A DNA stretch of 64,000 bases from Pelomonas sp. CA6 (GTDB taxonomy: Bacteria > Pseudomonadota > Gammaproteobacteria > Burkholderiales > Burkholderiaceae_C), in the NCBI RefSeq assembly GCF_022549225.1, contig NZ_JAKZFD010000001.1, positions 372,001 to 436,000 on the forward strand, read 5' to 3'. Shown here one piece after another: positions 44,853 to 55,810 of this stretch. The notes beneath the pieces were generated by a model. It saw only the letters and a list, made by a program, of their open reading frames with translations, was not told where the DNA came from and searched no databases. Position 1 is the first letter of the stretch. Each line of letters begins with the position of its first letter. A program made the position numbers and the translations under genes.

Positions 44853-45806
44853 ATGAGTTCGATGGCGGCCGAGGAGGCGCCCATGTCGGCAGTCGGCGCG
44901 GACAGCGCCGGTGCCGCGCTGCGCAAGGCCCGCGAGGCCCGGGGGCTGCATATCGCGGCGCTGGCCGTGATGCTGAAGGTGCCGCAGGCCAAGCTGGAGG
45001 CGCTGGAGGCTGATCGCTTCGACGAGCTGCCCGATGCCACCTTCGCGCGCGCGCTGGCCAAGTCGGTCTGCCGCGCGCTGAAGGCGGACCCCGCGCCCAT
45101 CCTGGCGCTGCTGCCGCGTGGCAACGAGCCCGAGCTGGACCGCGTCTCGCGCGGGCTCAACGAGCCCTTCCGCGAGCGCAGCGGCCGCCCCGAACTGCTG
45201 CCTGGCGAGCTGCTGAAGAGCCCGGTGCTGATCGCCGCCGCGGGCATCGCGGTGGCGGCATTGGCGGTCTTTCTGCTGCCCAGCCACTGGCTGGAGTCCC
45301 TGACCGCCCCGCGCAGCGAGGTGGTACCCGTCTCTCCCGCGGCCTCCGAGCCGGTGCCGGATGGCTCCGAGCTGAAGCCCGAGGCGCTGCTGACGCCGGC
45401 CAGCGCAGTGATTCCGGCGTTGGTGGGGCAGGCCGCCAGCGCGGCCATGCCGGCTCAGCCGACGGCCAGTGCGGCCGCTTCGGCGCCAGCCCCGGTGATC
45501 GCCACCGCGGGGACCGGCGCGGCCACGCCGGCGTCGGTACCTGCGTCTCAGCTGCCGCCGCCTGCGGGCGCGGTGCCGCTGCGCCTGAAGATCAGCGCCG
45601 AGTCCTGGATCGAGGTGGTCGACGCGCGCGGGCAGACCCTGCTGTCGCGCCTGATGCGCCCCGGCGAGCAGACCGAGCTGAATGGCGTGCCGCCGCTGAA
45701 GCTGCGTGTGGGCAATGTCGCCGGCACCGAGCTCGTGTTCCGTGGCCAGCCGGTGGACCTGGGCAGCCGCGCGCGCGACAACGTCGCGCGCATCGAGCTG
45801 AACTGA
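44853..45806 (+). CDS. RodZ-like cytoskeletal/cell-shape protein (HTH_25 and DUF4115)
   Basis: Bitopic membrane protein that in rod-shaped bacteria anchors MreB. The cytoplasmic helix-turn-helix is at about residues 18-85 (AGAALRKAREARGLHIAALAVMLKVPQAKLEALEADRFDELP). One membrane helix follows (SPVLIAAAGIAVAALAVFLL), then a Pro/Ala-rich periplasmic linker and the C-terminal DUF4115 beta domain (LRLKISAESWIEVVDARGQTLLSRLM). I start it at the ATG at 44853, which has GAGGGA at the right distance; an ATG at 44835 and a GTG at 44823 are also in frame and would overlap pilW. The context before ispG is the usual RodZ place. Confidence 0.88.
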   Translation: MSSMAAEEAPMSAVGADSAGAALRKAREARGLHIAALAVMLKVPQAKLEALEADRFDELPDATFARALAKSVCRALKADPAPILALLPRGNEPELDRVSRGLNEPFRERSGRPELLPGELLKSPVLIAAAGIAVAALAVFLLPSHWLESLTAPRSEVVPVSPAASEPVPDGSELKPEALLTPASAVIPALVGQAASAAMPAQPTASAAASAPAPVIATAGTGAATPASVPASQLPPPAGAVPLRLKISAESWIEVVDARGQTLLSRLMRPGEQTELNGVPPLKLRVGNVAGTELVFRGQPVDLGSRARDNVARIELN

Positions 45807-45844
45807 ACGAATGAACTGAACGAGGGAAAGGCGCAGGCCGGCCC

Positions 45845-47140
45845 ATGATGGACAAGCAGTTGTTGAGCGAATCCTCTCCGCAGGACGAAGGCCTGATTGA
45901 CGCGGCATGCCCCGCTGCGCGGCGCAGCCGCCAGGCCCAGGTGCGCTGGGGCGACCATCTGGTGACGATAGGTGGCGACGCGCCGGTGCGCGTGCAATCG
46001 ATGACCAACACCGACACGGTGGACGTCATCGAAACTGCGATCCAGGTCAAGGAGTTGGCCCAGGCTGGCTCGGAACTGGTGCGCATCACCGTGAACACGC
46101 CCGAGGCCGCGGCCGCGGTGCCGGCGATCCGCGAGCAGCTGGACCGCATGGGCATCAACGTGCCGCTGGTGGGCGACTTCCATTACAACGGCCATCGCTT
46201 GCTGACCGAGTTCCCGGACATGGCGCAAGCGCTGTCCAAGTACCGCATCAACCCCGGCAACGTGGGCAAGGGCGACAAGAAGGATCGCCAGTTCGCGCAG
46301 ATGATCGAGGCCGCGGTGCGCTACGACAAGGTCGTGCGCATCGGCGTCAACTGGGGCAGCCTGGACCAGGAGATCCTGGCCCAGATGATGGACGACAACG
46401 CGCGCCGTGCCACGCCCTGGGATGCGAAGCAGGTGATGTACCAGGCGCTGATCCAGTCGGCGCTGAGCTCCGCGAGCTATGCGCGCGAGCTGGGCATGAA
46501 CCCGGACAACATCATCATCAGCTGCAAGGTCAGCGGCGTGCAGGACCTGATCTCGGTCTACCGCGCGCTGAGCCGGCGCTGCGACTATGCGCTGCACCTG
46601 GGGCTGACCGAGGCCGGCATGGGCGCCAAGGGCACGGTGGCCTCGGCCGCCGCGCTGTCCATCCTGCTGCAGGAAGGCATCGGCGACACCATCCGCGTCT
46701 CGCTGACGCCGCAGCCCGGCGAGGCACGCACGCAGGAGGTGGTGGTGGCGCTGGAGATTCTGCAGTCGCTGGGGCTGCGCGCCTTCAACCCCAGCGTCAC
46801 CGCCTGCCCGGGCTGTGGCCGCACCACCAGCACCACCTTCCAGGAGCTGGCCAAGCAGATCGACGATTTCCTGCGCGCGCAGATGCCGGTCTGGCGCAAG
46901 AAGTATCCCGGCGTCGAGAACATGAAGGTCGCGGTGATGGGCTGCATCGTCAACGGCCCCGGCGAGAGCAAGCATGCCGACATCGGCATCAGCCTGCCGG
47001 GGACCGGCGAGGCGCCGGCAGCGCCGGTCTTCATCGACGGCGAGAAGGCCCTGACCCTGCGCGGCGACAACATCGCCAACGAATTCCACGCGCTGGTGGA
47101 AACCTATATCGAGCGCCGCTTTGGCACGGCCTCGGCCTGA
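45845..47140 (+). CDS. ispG: 4-hydroxy-3-methylbut-2-en-1-yl diphosphate synthase IspG
   Basis: Iron-sulphur enzyme that makes HMBPP in the methylerythritol phosphate pathway, the supply of isoprenoid precursors, including those used by hpnCDE in this window. The 4Fe-4S ligands are Cys321 and Cys324 (CPGCGRT) and Cys367 ([11 protein letters not shown]), with the following Glu as the fourth ligand. The TIM-barrel part contains [26 protein letters not shown]. Length is 431 residues. hisS starts two bases after its stop codon. Confidence 0.96.
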   Translation: MMDKQLLSESSPQDEGLIDAACPAARRSRQAQVRWGDHLVTIGGDAPVRVQSMTNTDTVDVIETAIQVKELAQAGSELVRITVNTPEAAAAVPAIREQLDRMGINVPLVGDFHYNGHRLLTEFPDMAQALSKYRINPGNVGKGDKKDRQFAQMIEAAVRYDKVVRIGVNWGSLDQEILAQMMDDNARRATPWDAKQVMYQALIQSALSSASYARELGMNPDNIIISCKVSGVQDLISVYRALSRRCDYALHLGLTEAGMGAKGTVASAAALSILLQEGIGDTIRVSLTPQPGEARTQEVVVALEILQSLGLRAFNPSVTACPGCGRTTSTTFQELAKQIDDFLRAQMPVWRKKYPGVENMKVAVMGCIVNGPGESKHADIGISLPGTGEAPAAPVFIDGEKALTLRGDNIANEFHALVETYIERRFGTASA

Positions 47141-47142
47141 GC

Positions 47143-48486
<1,344 letters not shown>

Positions 48487-48513
48487 TCGCGGCACCATTG
48501 AATCAGGACAAGC

Positions 48514-49182
48514 ATGGCGTCTCATCTGGATCTGGAAGAACAGGAACAGCTCGAACAGCTGAAGGCTTTTTGGAAGCGCTGGGGAAATGCGATCACCTGG
48601 GTGGTGACGCTGGCGCTGCTGGCCTATGCGGGCTGGAGCGGCTGGAACTACTGGCAGCGCGAGCAGGCCGCCAAGGCCTCGGCGATGTACGGCGAATTGG
48701 AGCGCGCCGTCGAGGCCGGCGACCTGGAGAAAGGCCAGCAGGTGCTGACCGACCTGCGCAACGGCTATGCGCGTACCGCCTATGCGGCCCAGGGCGGCCT
48801 GCTGGCTGCCAAGCTGCAACTCGACAAGGGCAAGGCCGACGACGCCCGTGCCACGCTGGCGTGGGTGGCGGACAACGCCCGCGAGGCCGCCTACAAGGAT
48901 GTTGCCCGCCTGCGTCTCGCGGCGCTGCAGATGGACGCCAAGCAGTATGACGAGGCCGGCAAGAGCCTGGACGCCGTGAAGGGCGCCGAGTTCGCCGCGC
49001 TGGTGGCCGACCGCCGCGGCGACCTGGCGCTGCTGCAGAACAAGCCGGACCTGGCCAAGGACCATTTCAAGAAGGCCTACGACAGCCTGGACAAGACCCT
49101 GGATTACCGCCGCATCGTCGAATACAAGCTGGCCACGCTGGGCGTGGCGGTGGACGAGCCGGCCGCTGGAGCGAAGCAATGA
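48514..49182 (+). CDS. YfgM-like membrane-anchored TPR protein (Sec translocon ancillary subunit)
   Basis: Inner-membrane protein with a short cytoplasmic N-terminus (MASHLDLEEQEQLEQLKAFW), one membrane helix (AITWVVTLALLAYAGWSGWNYW, about 26-47) and a periplasmic TPR domain. This is the YfgM layout; E. coli YfgM sits at the SecYEG translocon with the chaperone PpiD. Length is 222 residues. It lies between hisS and bamB, as in E. coli, which supports the call. Its last four bases overlap the bamB start (ATGA). Confidence 0.9.
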   Translation: MASHLDLEEQEQLEQLKAFWKRWGNAITWVVTLALLAYAGWSGWNYWQREQAAKASAMYGELERAVEAGDLEKGQQVLTDLRNGYARTAYAAQGGLLAAKLQLDKGKADDARATLAWVADNAREAAYKDVARLRLAALQMDAKQYDEAGKSLDAVKGAEFAALVADRRGDLALLQNKPDLAKDHFKKAYDSLDKTLDYRRIVEYKLATLGVAVDEPAAGAKQ

Positions 49183-50318
49183 TGGGCCGCATTCCTTCCC
49201 GTGCCTTCACGACCGCCGCGCTGGCGGCGCTGACCCTGCTGGGCGGCTGCTCGTGGTTTGGCGGCTCCAATGCGCCCAAGCCGGCGCCGCTGGAGCAGAT
49301 CTCGCCGCAGCTGGCGGTGAGCGTGGCCTGGCAGGGCCGCGTGGACAGCGTGAAGTTCCCGCTCAGCGTCGCCACGCCCAAGGGCCAGTACGTGCTCGCC
49401 GGCACCGATGGCGTGGTGCAGGCGCTGTCTGCCGTTGATGGCGCCTCGCTGTGGCGCGCCGACCTGAACCAGGGCCTGGCCGCGGGCGTGGGCAGCGACG
49501 GCCGCTATGCCGCCGTCGTGACGCGCAACAGCGAGCTGGTGGTGCTGGACGAAGGCAAGGTGCTGTGGCGCAAGACGCTCAAGACGCCCGTGGTCACCGC
49601 CCCCTTTGTGGCCGGTGAGCGCGTCTTCGTGCTGACGCTGGACCGCATGGTGCTGGCGTTCGACGCGCTCGACGGCCGCCGTCTGTGGGAACTGCGTCGT
49701 CCCGGCGACGCGCTGACGCTGCAGCAGTCCGGCGTGATCGGCGCCTATGGCAACACCCTGGTGGTGGGGCAGGGCGCCCGTTTGGCCGGGGTCGATTCGC
49801 TGCGCGGCACCGTGCAGTGGGAAGCCCCCGTGTCCACCCCGCGCGGCACCAACGAGGTGGAGCGCCTGGCCGACCTGGTGGCGCCCGTGGTGCGCAGCGG
49901 CGAGCTGCTGTGCGCGCGCGCCTTCCAGTCCGCCGTGGGCTGCGTCAATGCCGAGCGTGGCGGCCCGGTGTGGAGCCGCAATGTCGGCGGCACCCAGGGC
50001 CTGGGCGGTGACGCCGAGCTGATCGTCGGCGCCGATGCCTCCGACCGCATCACCGCATGGGCCACCCGCAATGGCGATGTGCAATGGACCGCCGACCAGT
50101 TCCAAAACCGCCGCCTGAGCGCGCCGGCCGTGCTGGACCGCGCCGTCGTGTTTGGCGATGGCGAGGGCTATGTGCACTTCCTGTCGCGCGACAAGGGCAA
50201 GACGCTGCAGCGCCTGCCCACCGACGGTTCGCCCATCGCCACCGCCCCGGTGGTGTCGGGCAACACGCTGCTGATCGTGACGCGCAACGGCGGGCTCTTC
50301 GCCCTCCGTCCGCAGTAA
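49179..50318 (+). CDS. bamB: outer-membrane assembly lipoprotein BamB
   Basis: Eight-bladed beta-propeller lipoprotein of the BAM complex. The lipobox is LTLLGGC (Cys24). PQQ-like blades recur as short Trp/Gly motifs, for example GASLWRADLNQGLAAGVGSDGRYAAV, LDGRRLWELRRPGD-like, GGPVWSRNVGGTQGL and GDVQWTADQFQNRRLSAPAV. Length is 379 residues. It is translationally coupled to the YfgM-like gene and lies 42 bases before der, the conserved order. bamD is elsewhere in this window (37 kb). Confidence 0.94.
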   Translation: MMGRIPSRAFTTAALAALTLLGGCSWFGGSNAPKPAPLEQISPQLAVSVAWQGRVDSVKFPLSVATPKGQYVLAGTDGVVQALSAVDGASLWRADLNQGLAAGVGSDGRYAAVVTRNSELVVLDEGKVLWRKTLKTPVVTAPFVAGERVFVLTLDRMVLAFDALDGRRLWELRRPGDALTLQQSGVIGAYGNTLVVGQGARLAGVDSLRGTVQWEAPVSTPRGTNEVERLADLVAPVVRSGELLCARAFQSAVGCVNAERGGPVWSRNVGGTQGLGGDAELIVGADASDRITAWATRNGDVQWTADQFQNRRLSAPAVLDRAVVFGDGEGYVHFLSRDKGKTLQRLPTDGSPIATAPVVSGNTLLIVTRNGGLFALRPQ

Positions 50319-50360
50319 GGTCGGCGGCCCTTCGATACGCTTGCTGAGAACAAGAACAAG

Positions 50361-51704
50361 ATGAAACCCGTGATCGCCCTGGTGGGCCGGCCCAATGTGG
50401 GCAAGTCCACGCTGTTCAACCGCCTGACCAAGAGCCGCGATGCCATCGTGGCCGACTTCGCCGGGCTGACACGCGACCGCCACTACGGTGACGGCCGCCT
50501 GGGCGATCGCGAGTTCATCGTCATCGACACCGGCGGCTTCGAACCCGACAGCAGCAGCGGCATCGTCAAGGAAATGGCCAAGCAGACCCGCCAGGCCGTG
50601 GCCGAGGCGGATGCGGTGGTCTTCGTTGTCGACGTCCGCCTGGGCGTGTCCGGACAGGACCATGACATCGCGCGCTATCTGCGCCAATCCAACAAGCGCG
50701 TCTTCCTCGCCGTCAACAAGGCCGAGGGCATGAGCGACTCCCCGCTGCTGGCCGAGTTCCACGAACTGGGCATGGGCGAGCCGCATCCGATCTCGGCCGC
50801 ACATGGCCAGGGCATACGCAGCATGCTGGAATGGGTGCTGGAGGACTTCGAGCCCGACGCCGAGGACGAAGAGGGCGAGGACGAGGAAGCCCCGCAGGTC
50901 ATCCGCCTGGCCGTCGCGGGCCGGCCCAATGTGGGCAAGAGCACGCTGATCAACACCTGGCTGGGCGAAGAGCGCCTGGTGGCCTTCGACATGCCCGGCA
51001 CCACGCGCGACGCGATCAGCGTGGACTTCGAGCGCAACGGCCAGAAGTTCAAGCTCATCGACACCGCCGGGCTGCGCCGCAAGGGCAAGGTTTTCGAGGC
51101 GATCGAGAAGTTCTCGGTGGTCAAGACCCTGCAGGCCATCGCCGATGCGCATGTGGTGCTGCTGCTGATCGACGCCACGCAGGGCGTTTCCGACCAGGAC
51201 GCCCACATCGCCGGTTATGTGCTGGACTCCGGCCGGGCCGTGGTGGTGGCCATCAACAAATGGGATGCCGTGGACTGCTACCAGCGCGAGCAGCTGGAGC
51301 GCTCCATCCAGACCCGGCTGGCCTTCTTGCGCTTCGCGCCCATCCTGCACATCTCGGCGCTCAAGCGCCAGGGCCTGGGGCCGTTGTGGAAGGCTCTGGG
51401 CGAGGCCCACGCCTCGGCCTATCGCAAGATGAGCACGCCGGTGCTGACCCGGCTGGTGCACGAGGCCGTGCAGCACCAGGCGCCCAAGCGCGCCGGCACC
51501 TTCCGCCCCAAGCTGCGCTATGCCCACCAAGGTGGTATGAACCCGCCCATCGTCGTGATCCACGGCAATTCGCTGGAGCACATCGGCGATGCCTACAAGC
51601 GCTATCTGGAAGGGCGCATCCGCGATCACTTCAAGCTGGTCGGCACGCCGCTGCGCATTGAGATGCGCTCGTCGAAGAACCCGTTCGCCGAAGGGGCGGG
51701 CTGA
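50361..51704 (+). CDS. der: ribosome assembly GTPase Der (EngA)
   Basis: Essential GTPase with two tandem G domains for 50S subunit maturation. Each has a [10 protein letters not shown]-loop, at about residues 8-16 and again near 188. Matching [15 protein letters not shown] switch segments and NKAEG/NKWDA base-recognition motifs follow. An acidic linker ([18 protein letters not shown]) joins the two domains. The KH-like C-terminal domain ends in MRSSKNPF. Length is 447 residues. Confidence 0.97.
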   Translation: MKPVIALVGRPNVGKSTLFNRLTKSRDAIVADFAGLTRDRHYGDGRLGDREFIVIDTGGFEPDSSSGIVKEMAKQTRQAVAEADAVVFVVDVRLGVSGQDHDIARYLRQSNKRVFLAVNKAEGMSDSPLLAEFHELGMGEPHPISAAHGQGIRSMLEWVLEDFEPDAEDEEGEDEEAPQVIRLAVAGRPNVGKSTLINTWLGEERLVAFDMPGTTRDAISVDFERNGQKFKLIDTAGLRRKGKVFEAIEKFSVVKTLQAIADAHVVLLLIDATQGVSDQDAHIAGYVLDSGRAVVVAINKWDAVDCYQREQLERSIQTRLAFLRFAPILHISALKRQGLGPLWKALGEAHASAYRKMSTPVLTRLVHEAVQHQAPKRAGTFRPKLRYAHQGGMNPPIVVIHGNSLEHIGDAYKRYLEGRIRDHFKLVGTPLRIEMRSSKNPFAEGAG

Positions 51705-51717
51705 AGCGCCCTGGCTG

Positions 51718-51754
51718 GGCCGGGTTTCGGGAGGGCTGCGGGGAAACCCGGGCC
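51718..51754 (+). terminator. hairpin between der and hfq
   Basis: GGCC+GGGTTTC (51718-51728) pairs with GAAACCC+GGCC (51743-51754) with one bulged G, and TGTGTT follows. It is a probable terminator that would separate the der unit from hfq. Confidence 0.6.
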
Positions 51755-51804
51755 TGTGTTAAGGTGCGCACTCCAACACCATCTCCCTCAACACGGAGCA
51801 TATC

Positions 51805-52047
51805 GTGAGCAACAAAGGACAACTCTTGCAAGACCCCTTCCTGAATCTGCTGCGCAAGGAGCATGTGCCGGTGTCCATCTACCTGGTCAACGGCATCAAG
51901 CTGCAAGGCCACATCGAGTCCTTTGACCAGTATGTGGTGCTGCTGCGCAATACGGTGACGCAGATGGTCTACAAGCACGCGATCTCCACCGTGGTGCCGG
52001 GTCGTGCCGTCAACTTCCACGCAGGCGAGAGCAACGACGCTGCCTGA
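51805..52047 (+). CDS. hfq: RNA chaperone Hfq
   Basis: Sm-like hexameric RNA chaperone for small-RNA regulation. It starts with GTG at 51805, preceded by GGAG. The family block [20 protein letters not shown] and the Sm2 segment VYKHAIST are intact. The length of 80 residues is typical of betaproteobacteria, with only a short C-terminal tail. A hairpin and then hflX follow. Confidence 0.97.
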   Translation: MSNKGQLLQDPFLNLLRKEHVPVSIYLVNGIKLQGHIESFDQYVVLLRNTVTQMVYKHAISTVVPGRAVNFHAGESNDAA

Positions 52048-52052
52048 GTCGG

Positions 52053-52074
52053 GCGGGCCCACCGGGCCCGCTTT
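52053..52074 (+). terminator. terminator/attenuator between hfq and hflX
   Basis: A perfect 8-bp GC stem (GCGGGCCC 52053-52060 with GGGCCCGC 52064-52071) with a 3-base loop is followed by TTT. It begins five bases after the hfq stop and would let hfq be made in excess over hflX. Confidence 0.65.
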
Positions 52075-52085
52075 CTGCCCCTACC

Positions 52086-53348
52086 TTGAGTTCCACTGAT
52101 CCGAGTCACCGCACGCCGCCCCCAGAGGCGGCGCGCGCCATTCTGGTGGGCGTCGATTTCGGTCGCGGCGCCTCGTTCGATCCGCGGCTCGACGAGCTCG
52201 CCCTGTTGGCCGAATCGGCCGGGGACACCCCGGTCGCCCGTGTCATCGCGAAGCGCAAGGCGCCCGATGCGGCGCTGTTCGTCGGCGAAGGCAAGGCCGA
52301 CGAAATCAAGCTGCTGGTGCAGGCGCATGACGCCCACACGGTGCTGTTCGACCAGGCCATCTCGCCGGCGCAGCAGCGCAACCTGGAGCGCCACCTGGGC
52401 GTGCCGGTGGCGGACCGCACCGCGCTGATCCTGGAGATCTTCGCCGCCCGTGCCCAGAGCTTCGAAGGCAAGCTGCAGGTCGAGCTGGCGCGGCTGCAAT
52501 ACCTGGCCACGCGCCTGGTGCGGCGCTGGAGCCACCTGGAGCGCCAGAGCGGCGGCATCGGCATGCGCGGCGGCCCGGGCGAGCGCCAGATCGAGCTGGA
52601 CCGCCGCATGATCGACGAGCGCATCAAGACCATCAAGGAGCGGTTGCGCAAGGTCGAGCGCCAGCGCAGCACGCAGCGCCGCGCCCGCGCGCGCAACAAC
52701 GTCTTCCGCGTTTCGCTGGTGGGCTACACCAACGCCGGCAAATCCACGCTGTTCAACGCACTGGTCAAGGCGCGCACCTATGCGGCGGACCAGCTCTTCG
52801 CGACGCTGGACACCACCACCCGCTCGCTCTACCTGGAGGAGGCGGGGGCCAGCGTGTCGCTGTCCGACACCGTGGGCTTTATCCGCGACCTGCCGCACAA
52901 GCTGGTCGAAGCCTTCAAGGCCACGCTGCAGGAGGCGGCCGACGCCGACCTGCTGCTGCATGTGGTCGATGCCGCGTCGCCGGTGCTGGACGAGCAGATG
53001 GCCGAGGTCCAGCGCGTGCTGGCCGAGATCGGCGCCCAGCATGTGCCCCAGATCCTCGTGTACAACAAGCAGGATCTGCTGGAGCCCAACCAGCGTCCGC
53101 GTCAGCCGCAGGACTGGCTGCAGGCCGGCCCCGCCGGCGAACTGCTGCCGCGCGTGTTCGTCAGTGCGCACAGCGGCGAAGGACTGGACCTGCTGCGCGC
53201 GATGATCGCCAGAAGCGTGCACGACGACTTGAAGCCCGAGGACTCGCCCTCAGATGCGCAGCAGGCTGCCGACATCGCCGATACTCGCGCCGAGGCAAGT
53301 ACTGACCCCGGCGCTGCCGCAAACCAAAACGTTCGACAACAGGCATGA
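52086..53348 (+). CDS. hflX: ribosome-dissociating GTPase HflX
   Basis: GTPase that splits stalled or heat-damaged 70S ribosomes. The N-terminal HflX domain includes VGEGKADEIKLLV and GGIGMRGGPGERQIELDRRMI. The G domain begins with GYTNAGKSTLFNAL, and DTVGFIRDLPHKLVEAFKATL is the family switch II block. The start appears to be a TTG at 52086, since no in-frame ATG precedes the conserved part; the ribosome-binding site is weak. Length is 420 residues. It overlaps hflK by four bases (ATGA). Confidence 0.93.
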   Translation: MSSTDPSHRTPPPEAARAILVGVDFGRGASFDPRLDELALLAESAGDTPVARVIAKRKAPDAALFVGEGKADEIKLLVQAHDAHTVLFDQAISPAQQRNLERHLGVPVADRTALILEIFAARAQSFEGKLQVELARLQYLATRLVRRWSHLERQSGGIGMRGGPGERQIELDRRMIDERIKTIKERLRKVERQRSTQRRARARNNVFRVSLVGYTNAGKSTLFNALVKARTYAADQLFATLDTTTRSLYLEEAGASVSLSDTVGFIRDLPHKLVEAFKATLQEAADADLLLHVVDAASPVLDEQMAEVQRVLAEIGAQHVPQILVYNKQDLLEPNQRPRQPQDWLQAGPAGELLPRVFVSAHSGEGLDLLRAMIARSVHDDLKPEDSPSDAQQAADIADTRAEASTDPGAAANQNVRQQA

Positions 53349-54616
53349 GCATGAATCAAACCGACCGCGGCCCTTCGCGCATGGATCCGGCGGGGCGCGC
53401 AGGCGTGATGCAGCGCTGGACGCGCCTGCTGAGCAATGGCCGCAACGACGGCCCGCCCGATCTGGACGAGCTGTGGCGCGATTTCAATCGCAAGCTCTCC
53501 GGCCTGTTCGGAGGCCGTGGCGGCGGTGATGGCAACCAGGGCGGCGGCTATGGCAACGGCAGCGGCGGCACGCCGCCCGACATGAAGGGCGCCGGGCTGG
53601 GCATCGGCCTGGTCGGCGGCATCGTCGCGCTGGGCTGGCTGGCCAGCGGCGTCTTCATCGTCCAGGAAGGCCAGCAGGGTGTGATCACCTCGTTCGGAAA
53701 GTACAGCCGCACGGTGGACGCCGGCATCCAGTACCGCCTGCCCTATCCCTTCCAGGCCAACGAGGTCGTCTCGGCCACCCAGCTGCGCTCGGTGGAAGTG
53801 GGGCGCAGCTCGGTGGGGCAGGTGACCGGATTGCGCGACTCCTCCATGCTGACGCAGGACGAGAACATCGTCGACATCCGCTTCACCGTGCAGTACCGCC
53901 TGAAGGACGCACGCGACTACCTCTTCGAGAACCGCAATGCCGACGATGCCGTCGTGCAGGCGGCCGAGGCCGCCGTGCGCGAGATCGTCGGCAAGAGCAA
54001 CATGGATTCGGTGCTGTACGAGCAGCGCGATGCGATTGCCGCCGATCTCGCCAAGTCCATCCAGGCACAGCTGGACCGGCTCAAGGCCGGCATCCTGATC
54101 GCCAACGTCAACGTGCAGAGCGTGCAGGCGCCCGAGCAGGTGCAGGCCGCGTTCGACGACGCCGTGAAGGCCGGTGCCGACCGCGAGCGCCTGAAGAACG
54201 AAGGCGAGGCCTACGCCAACGACGTGATCCCCAAGGCCCAAGGCACGGCCGCGCGCCTGCGCGAGGAGGCCGAGGGCTACCGTGCGCGCGTCGTGGCCCA
54301 GGCCGAGGGTGATGCGCAGCGCTTCAAGAGCGTGCTGAGCGAATACCAGAAGGCGCCGGCGGTGACGCGCGATCGCATGTACATCGACACCATGCAGCAG
54401 GTCTACAGCAATGTGACCAAGGTGATGGTGGACAGCCGCAGCGGCTCCAACCTGCTCTATCTGCCGCTGGACAAGCTGCTGCAGCAGGGCAGCAGCGGCA
54501 CCGTGACCAGCACCCCGCCGACGCCGGTGACGAGCACGCCGGAGCCTCTGCCCCCCAACCTGAATGACCCGCGCTCGCGCGACGGCATGCGCAGCCGCGA
54601 CCGTGACGGCCGTTGA
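53345..54616 (+). CDS. hflK: FtsH protease modulator HflK
   Basis: SPFH/prohibitin-family membrane protein that forms, with HflC, a cage around FtsH. A Gly-rich cytoplasmic N-terminus (GGRGGGDGNQGGGYGNGSGG) precedes one membrane helix (about 82-102). The periplasmic SPFH domain follows (GVITSFGKYSRTVDAGIQYRLPYPFQ), then a long coiled coil and a Pro/Thr-rich tail. Length is 423 residues. Translation is coupled to hflX upstream; hflC starts 17 bases after its stop. Confidence 0.95.
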   Translation: MSMNQTDRGPSRMDPAGRAGVMQRWTRLLSNGRNDGPPDLDELWRDFNRKLSGLFGGRGGGDGNQGGGYGNGSGGTPPDMKGAGLGIGLVGGIVALGWLASGVFIVQEGQQGVITSFGKYSRTVDAGIQYRLPYPFQANEVVSATQLRSVEVGRSSVGQVTGLRDSSMLTQDENIVDIRFTVQYRLKDARDYLFENRNADDAVVQAAEAAVREIVGKSNMDSVLYEQRDAIAADLAKSIQAQLDRLKAGILIANVNVQSVQAPEQVQAAFDDAVKAGADRERLKNEGEAYANDVIPKAQGTAARLREEAEGYRARVVAQAEGDAQRFKSVLSEYQKAPAVTRDRMYIDTMQQVYSNVTKVMVDSRSGSNLLYLPLDKLLQQGSSGTVTSTPPTPVTSTPEPLPPNLNDPRSRDGMRSRDRDGR

Positions 54617-54633
54617 CGAGCGGAGTCCCCACC

Positions 54634-55530
54634 ATGAACCGTTTGATATCCATCGCCCTGGGCCTGCTGGTCGTTTTCATGCTGGCCAGCTCCACCCTGT
54701 TCGTCGTCGACCAGCGCCAGTTCGCGGTCGTCTACGCCCTCGGTGAGATCAAGGAAGTCGTCACCGAGCCGGGCCTGAAGTTCAAGCTGCCCGCGCCGCT
54801 ACAGAACGTGGTCTTCCTGGACCGCCGCGTGCAGACGCTGGACAGCCCGGAATCGCGCCCCATCTTCACCGCCGAGAAAAAGAGCCTGGTGATCGACTGG
54901 CTGATCAAGTGGCGCGTCACCGACGCGCGCCAGTTCATCCGCAACAGCGGCGCCGACATGCGCAACGTCGAGAACCGCCTCAGCCCCATCGTGCAGGCGG
55001 CGCTGAACGAGGAAGTCACGCGCCGCACCGTGCGCGCGGTGCTGGCCACCGAGCGCGAGAAGGTGATGCAGGACGTCCGCAAGCGCCTGGAGGAAGAGGC
55101 CAAGCAGTTCGGTATCGAGGTGCTGGACGTGCGCGTGAAGCGTGTGGACTTCGCGTCCAACATCACCGAGTCGGTGTACAACCGCATGAAGTCGGAGCGC
55201 GTGCGCGTCGCCAACGAGCTGCGTTCCACCGGCACGGCCGATGGCGAGAAGATCCGCGCCGACGCCGATCGTCAGCGCGAGGTCATCATCGCCGAGGCCT
55301 ACCGCGATGCCCAAAAGATCAAGGGCGAAGGCGACGCCAAGGCCTCCGCGATCTATGCCGAAGCCTTTGGTCGCGATCCCGCCTTCGCGCAGTTCTACCG
55401 CTCGCTGGAAGCCTATCGCCAGACCTGGCGCAGCAAGTCCGACGTGATGGTGGTGGACCCCAACACCGAGTTCTTCAAGGCCCTGCGCGGCGGTGCGCCG
55501 GCCGCCGCCGGTCCCGCGCCGCGCAAGTAA
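54634..55530 (+). CDS. hflC: FtsH protease modulator HflC
   Basis: Partner of HflK in the FtsH-regulating complex. The start is the ATG at 54634, giving MNRLISIALGLLVVFMLASS, a single N-terminal membrane helix; a TTG at 54613 is less likely. The SPFH domain contains VVDQRQFAVVYALGEIKEVV and KFKLPAPLQNVVFLDRRVQT. A coiled coil and the SLEAYRQTWRSKSDVMVVDPN end are typical. Length is 298 residues. Confidence 0.95.
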   Translation: MNRLISIALGLLVVFMLASSTLFVVDQRQFAVVYALGEIKEVVTEPGLKFKLPAPLQNVVFLDRRVQTLDSPESRPIFTAEKKSLVIDWLIKWRVTDARQFIRNSGADMRNVENRLSPIVQAALNEEVTRRTVRAVLATEREKVMQDVRKRLEEEAKQFGIEVLDVRVKRVDFASNITESVYNRMKSERVRVANELRSTGTADGEKIRADADRQREVIIAEAYRDAQKIKGEGDAKASAIYAEAFGRDPAFAQFYRSLEAYRQTWRSKSDVMVVDPNTEFFKALRGGAPAAAGPAPRK

Positions 55531-55543
55531 AGACCGGGCGGGC

Positions 55544-55732
55544 ATGGCCGACCTGCTGCTGAGCGCGGTGGCGCTGATGTTGGTGATCGAGGGGCTGATG
55601 CCTCTCGTGAACCCGCAGGCCTGGCGCCAGGTCTTCACCCGGCTGCTCGCGATGAGCGACGGGCAGCTGCGCTTCATCGGTCTGGCCAGCGTCGCGTTGG
55701 GGCTGCTGTTGCTGTTTCTTTTCCGCGGCTGA
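55544..55732 (+). CDS. small membrane protein of the YjeT/DUF2065 family
   Basis: A 62-residue protein with two predicted membrane helices (LLLSAVALMLVIEGLMPLV and GLASVALGLLLLFLF) and the family middle VNPQAWRQVFTRLLAMSDGQLRFIG. DUF2065 genes habitually follow hflC, as here (13 bases), but their function is unknown. The start is the ATG at 55544; the frame is open further upstream inside hflC. Confidence 0.9.
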   Translation: MADLLLSAVALMLVIEGLMPLVNPQAWRQVFTRLLAMSDGQLRFIGLASVALGLLLLFLFRG

Positions 55733-55810
55733 CAGCCGACGGTTTGCTCGGGATTGCCGGGTTCGCGCGCGACCCCGGTACAATGCCTTTTTTAATCCCC
55801 CATTCCGTCC

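Noticed and set aside
45907-47142. A large extension of HisS, and the similar one of EtfA (16895-17485).
   Set aside because: Both lie in a shadow frame of the upstream gene (ispG, etfB). Conserved N-termini and normal lengths fix the starts at 47143 and 17486.
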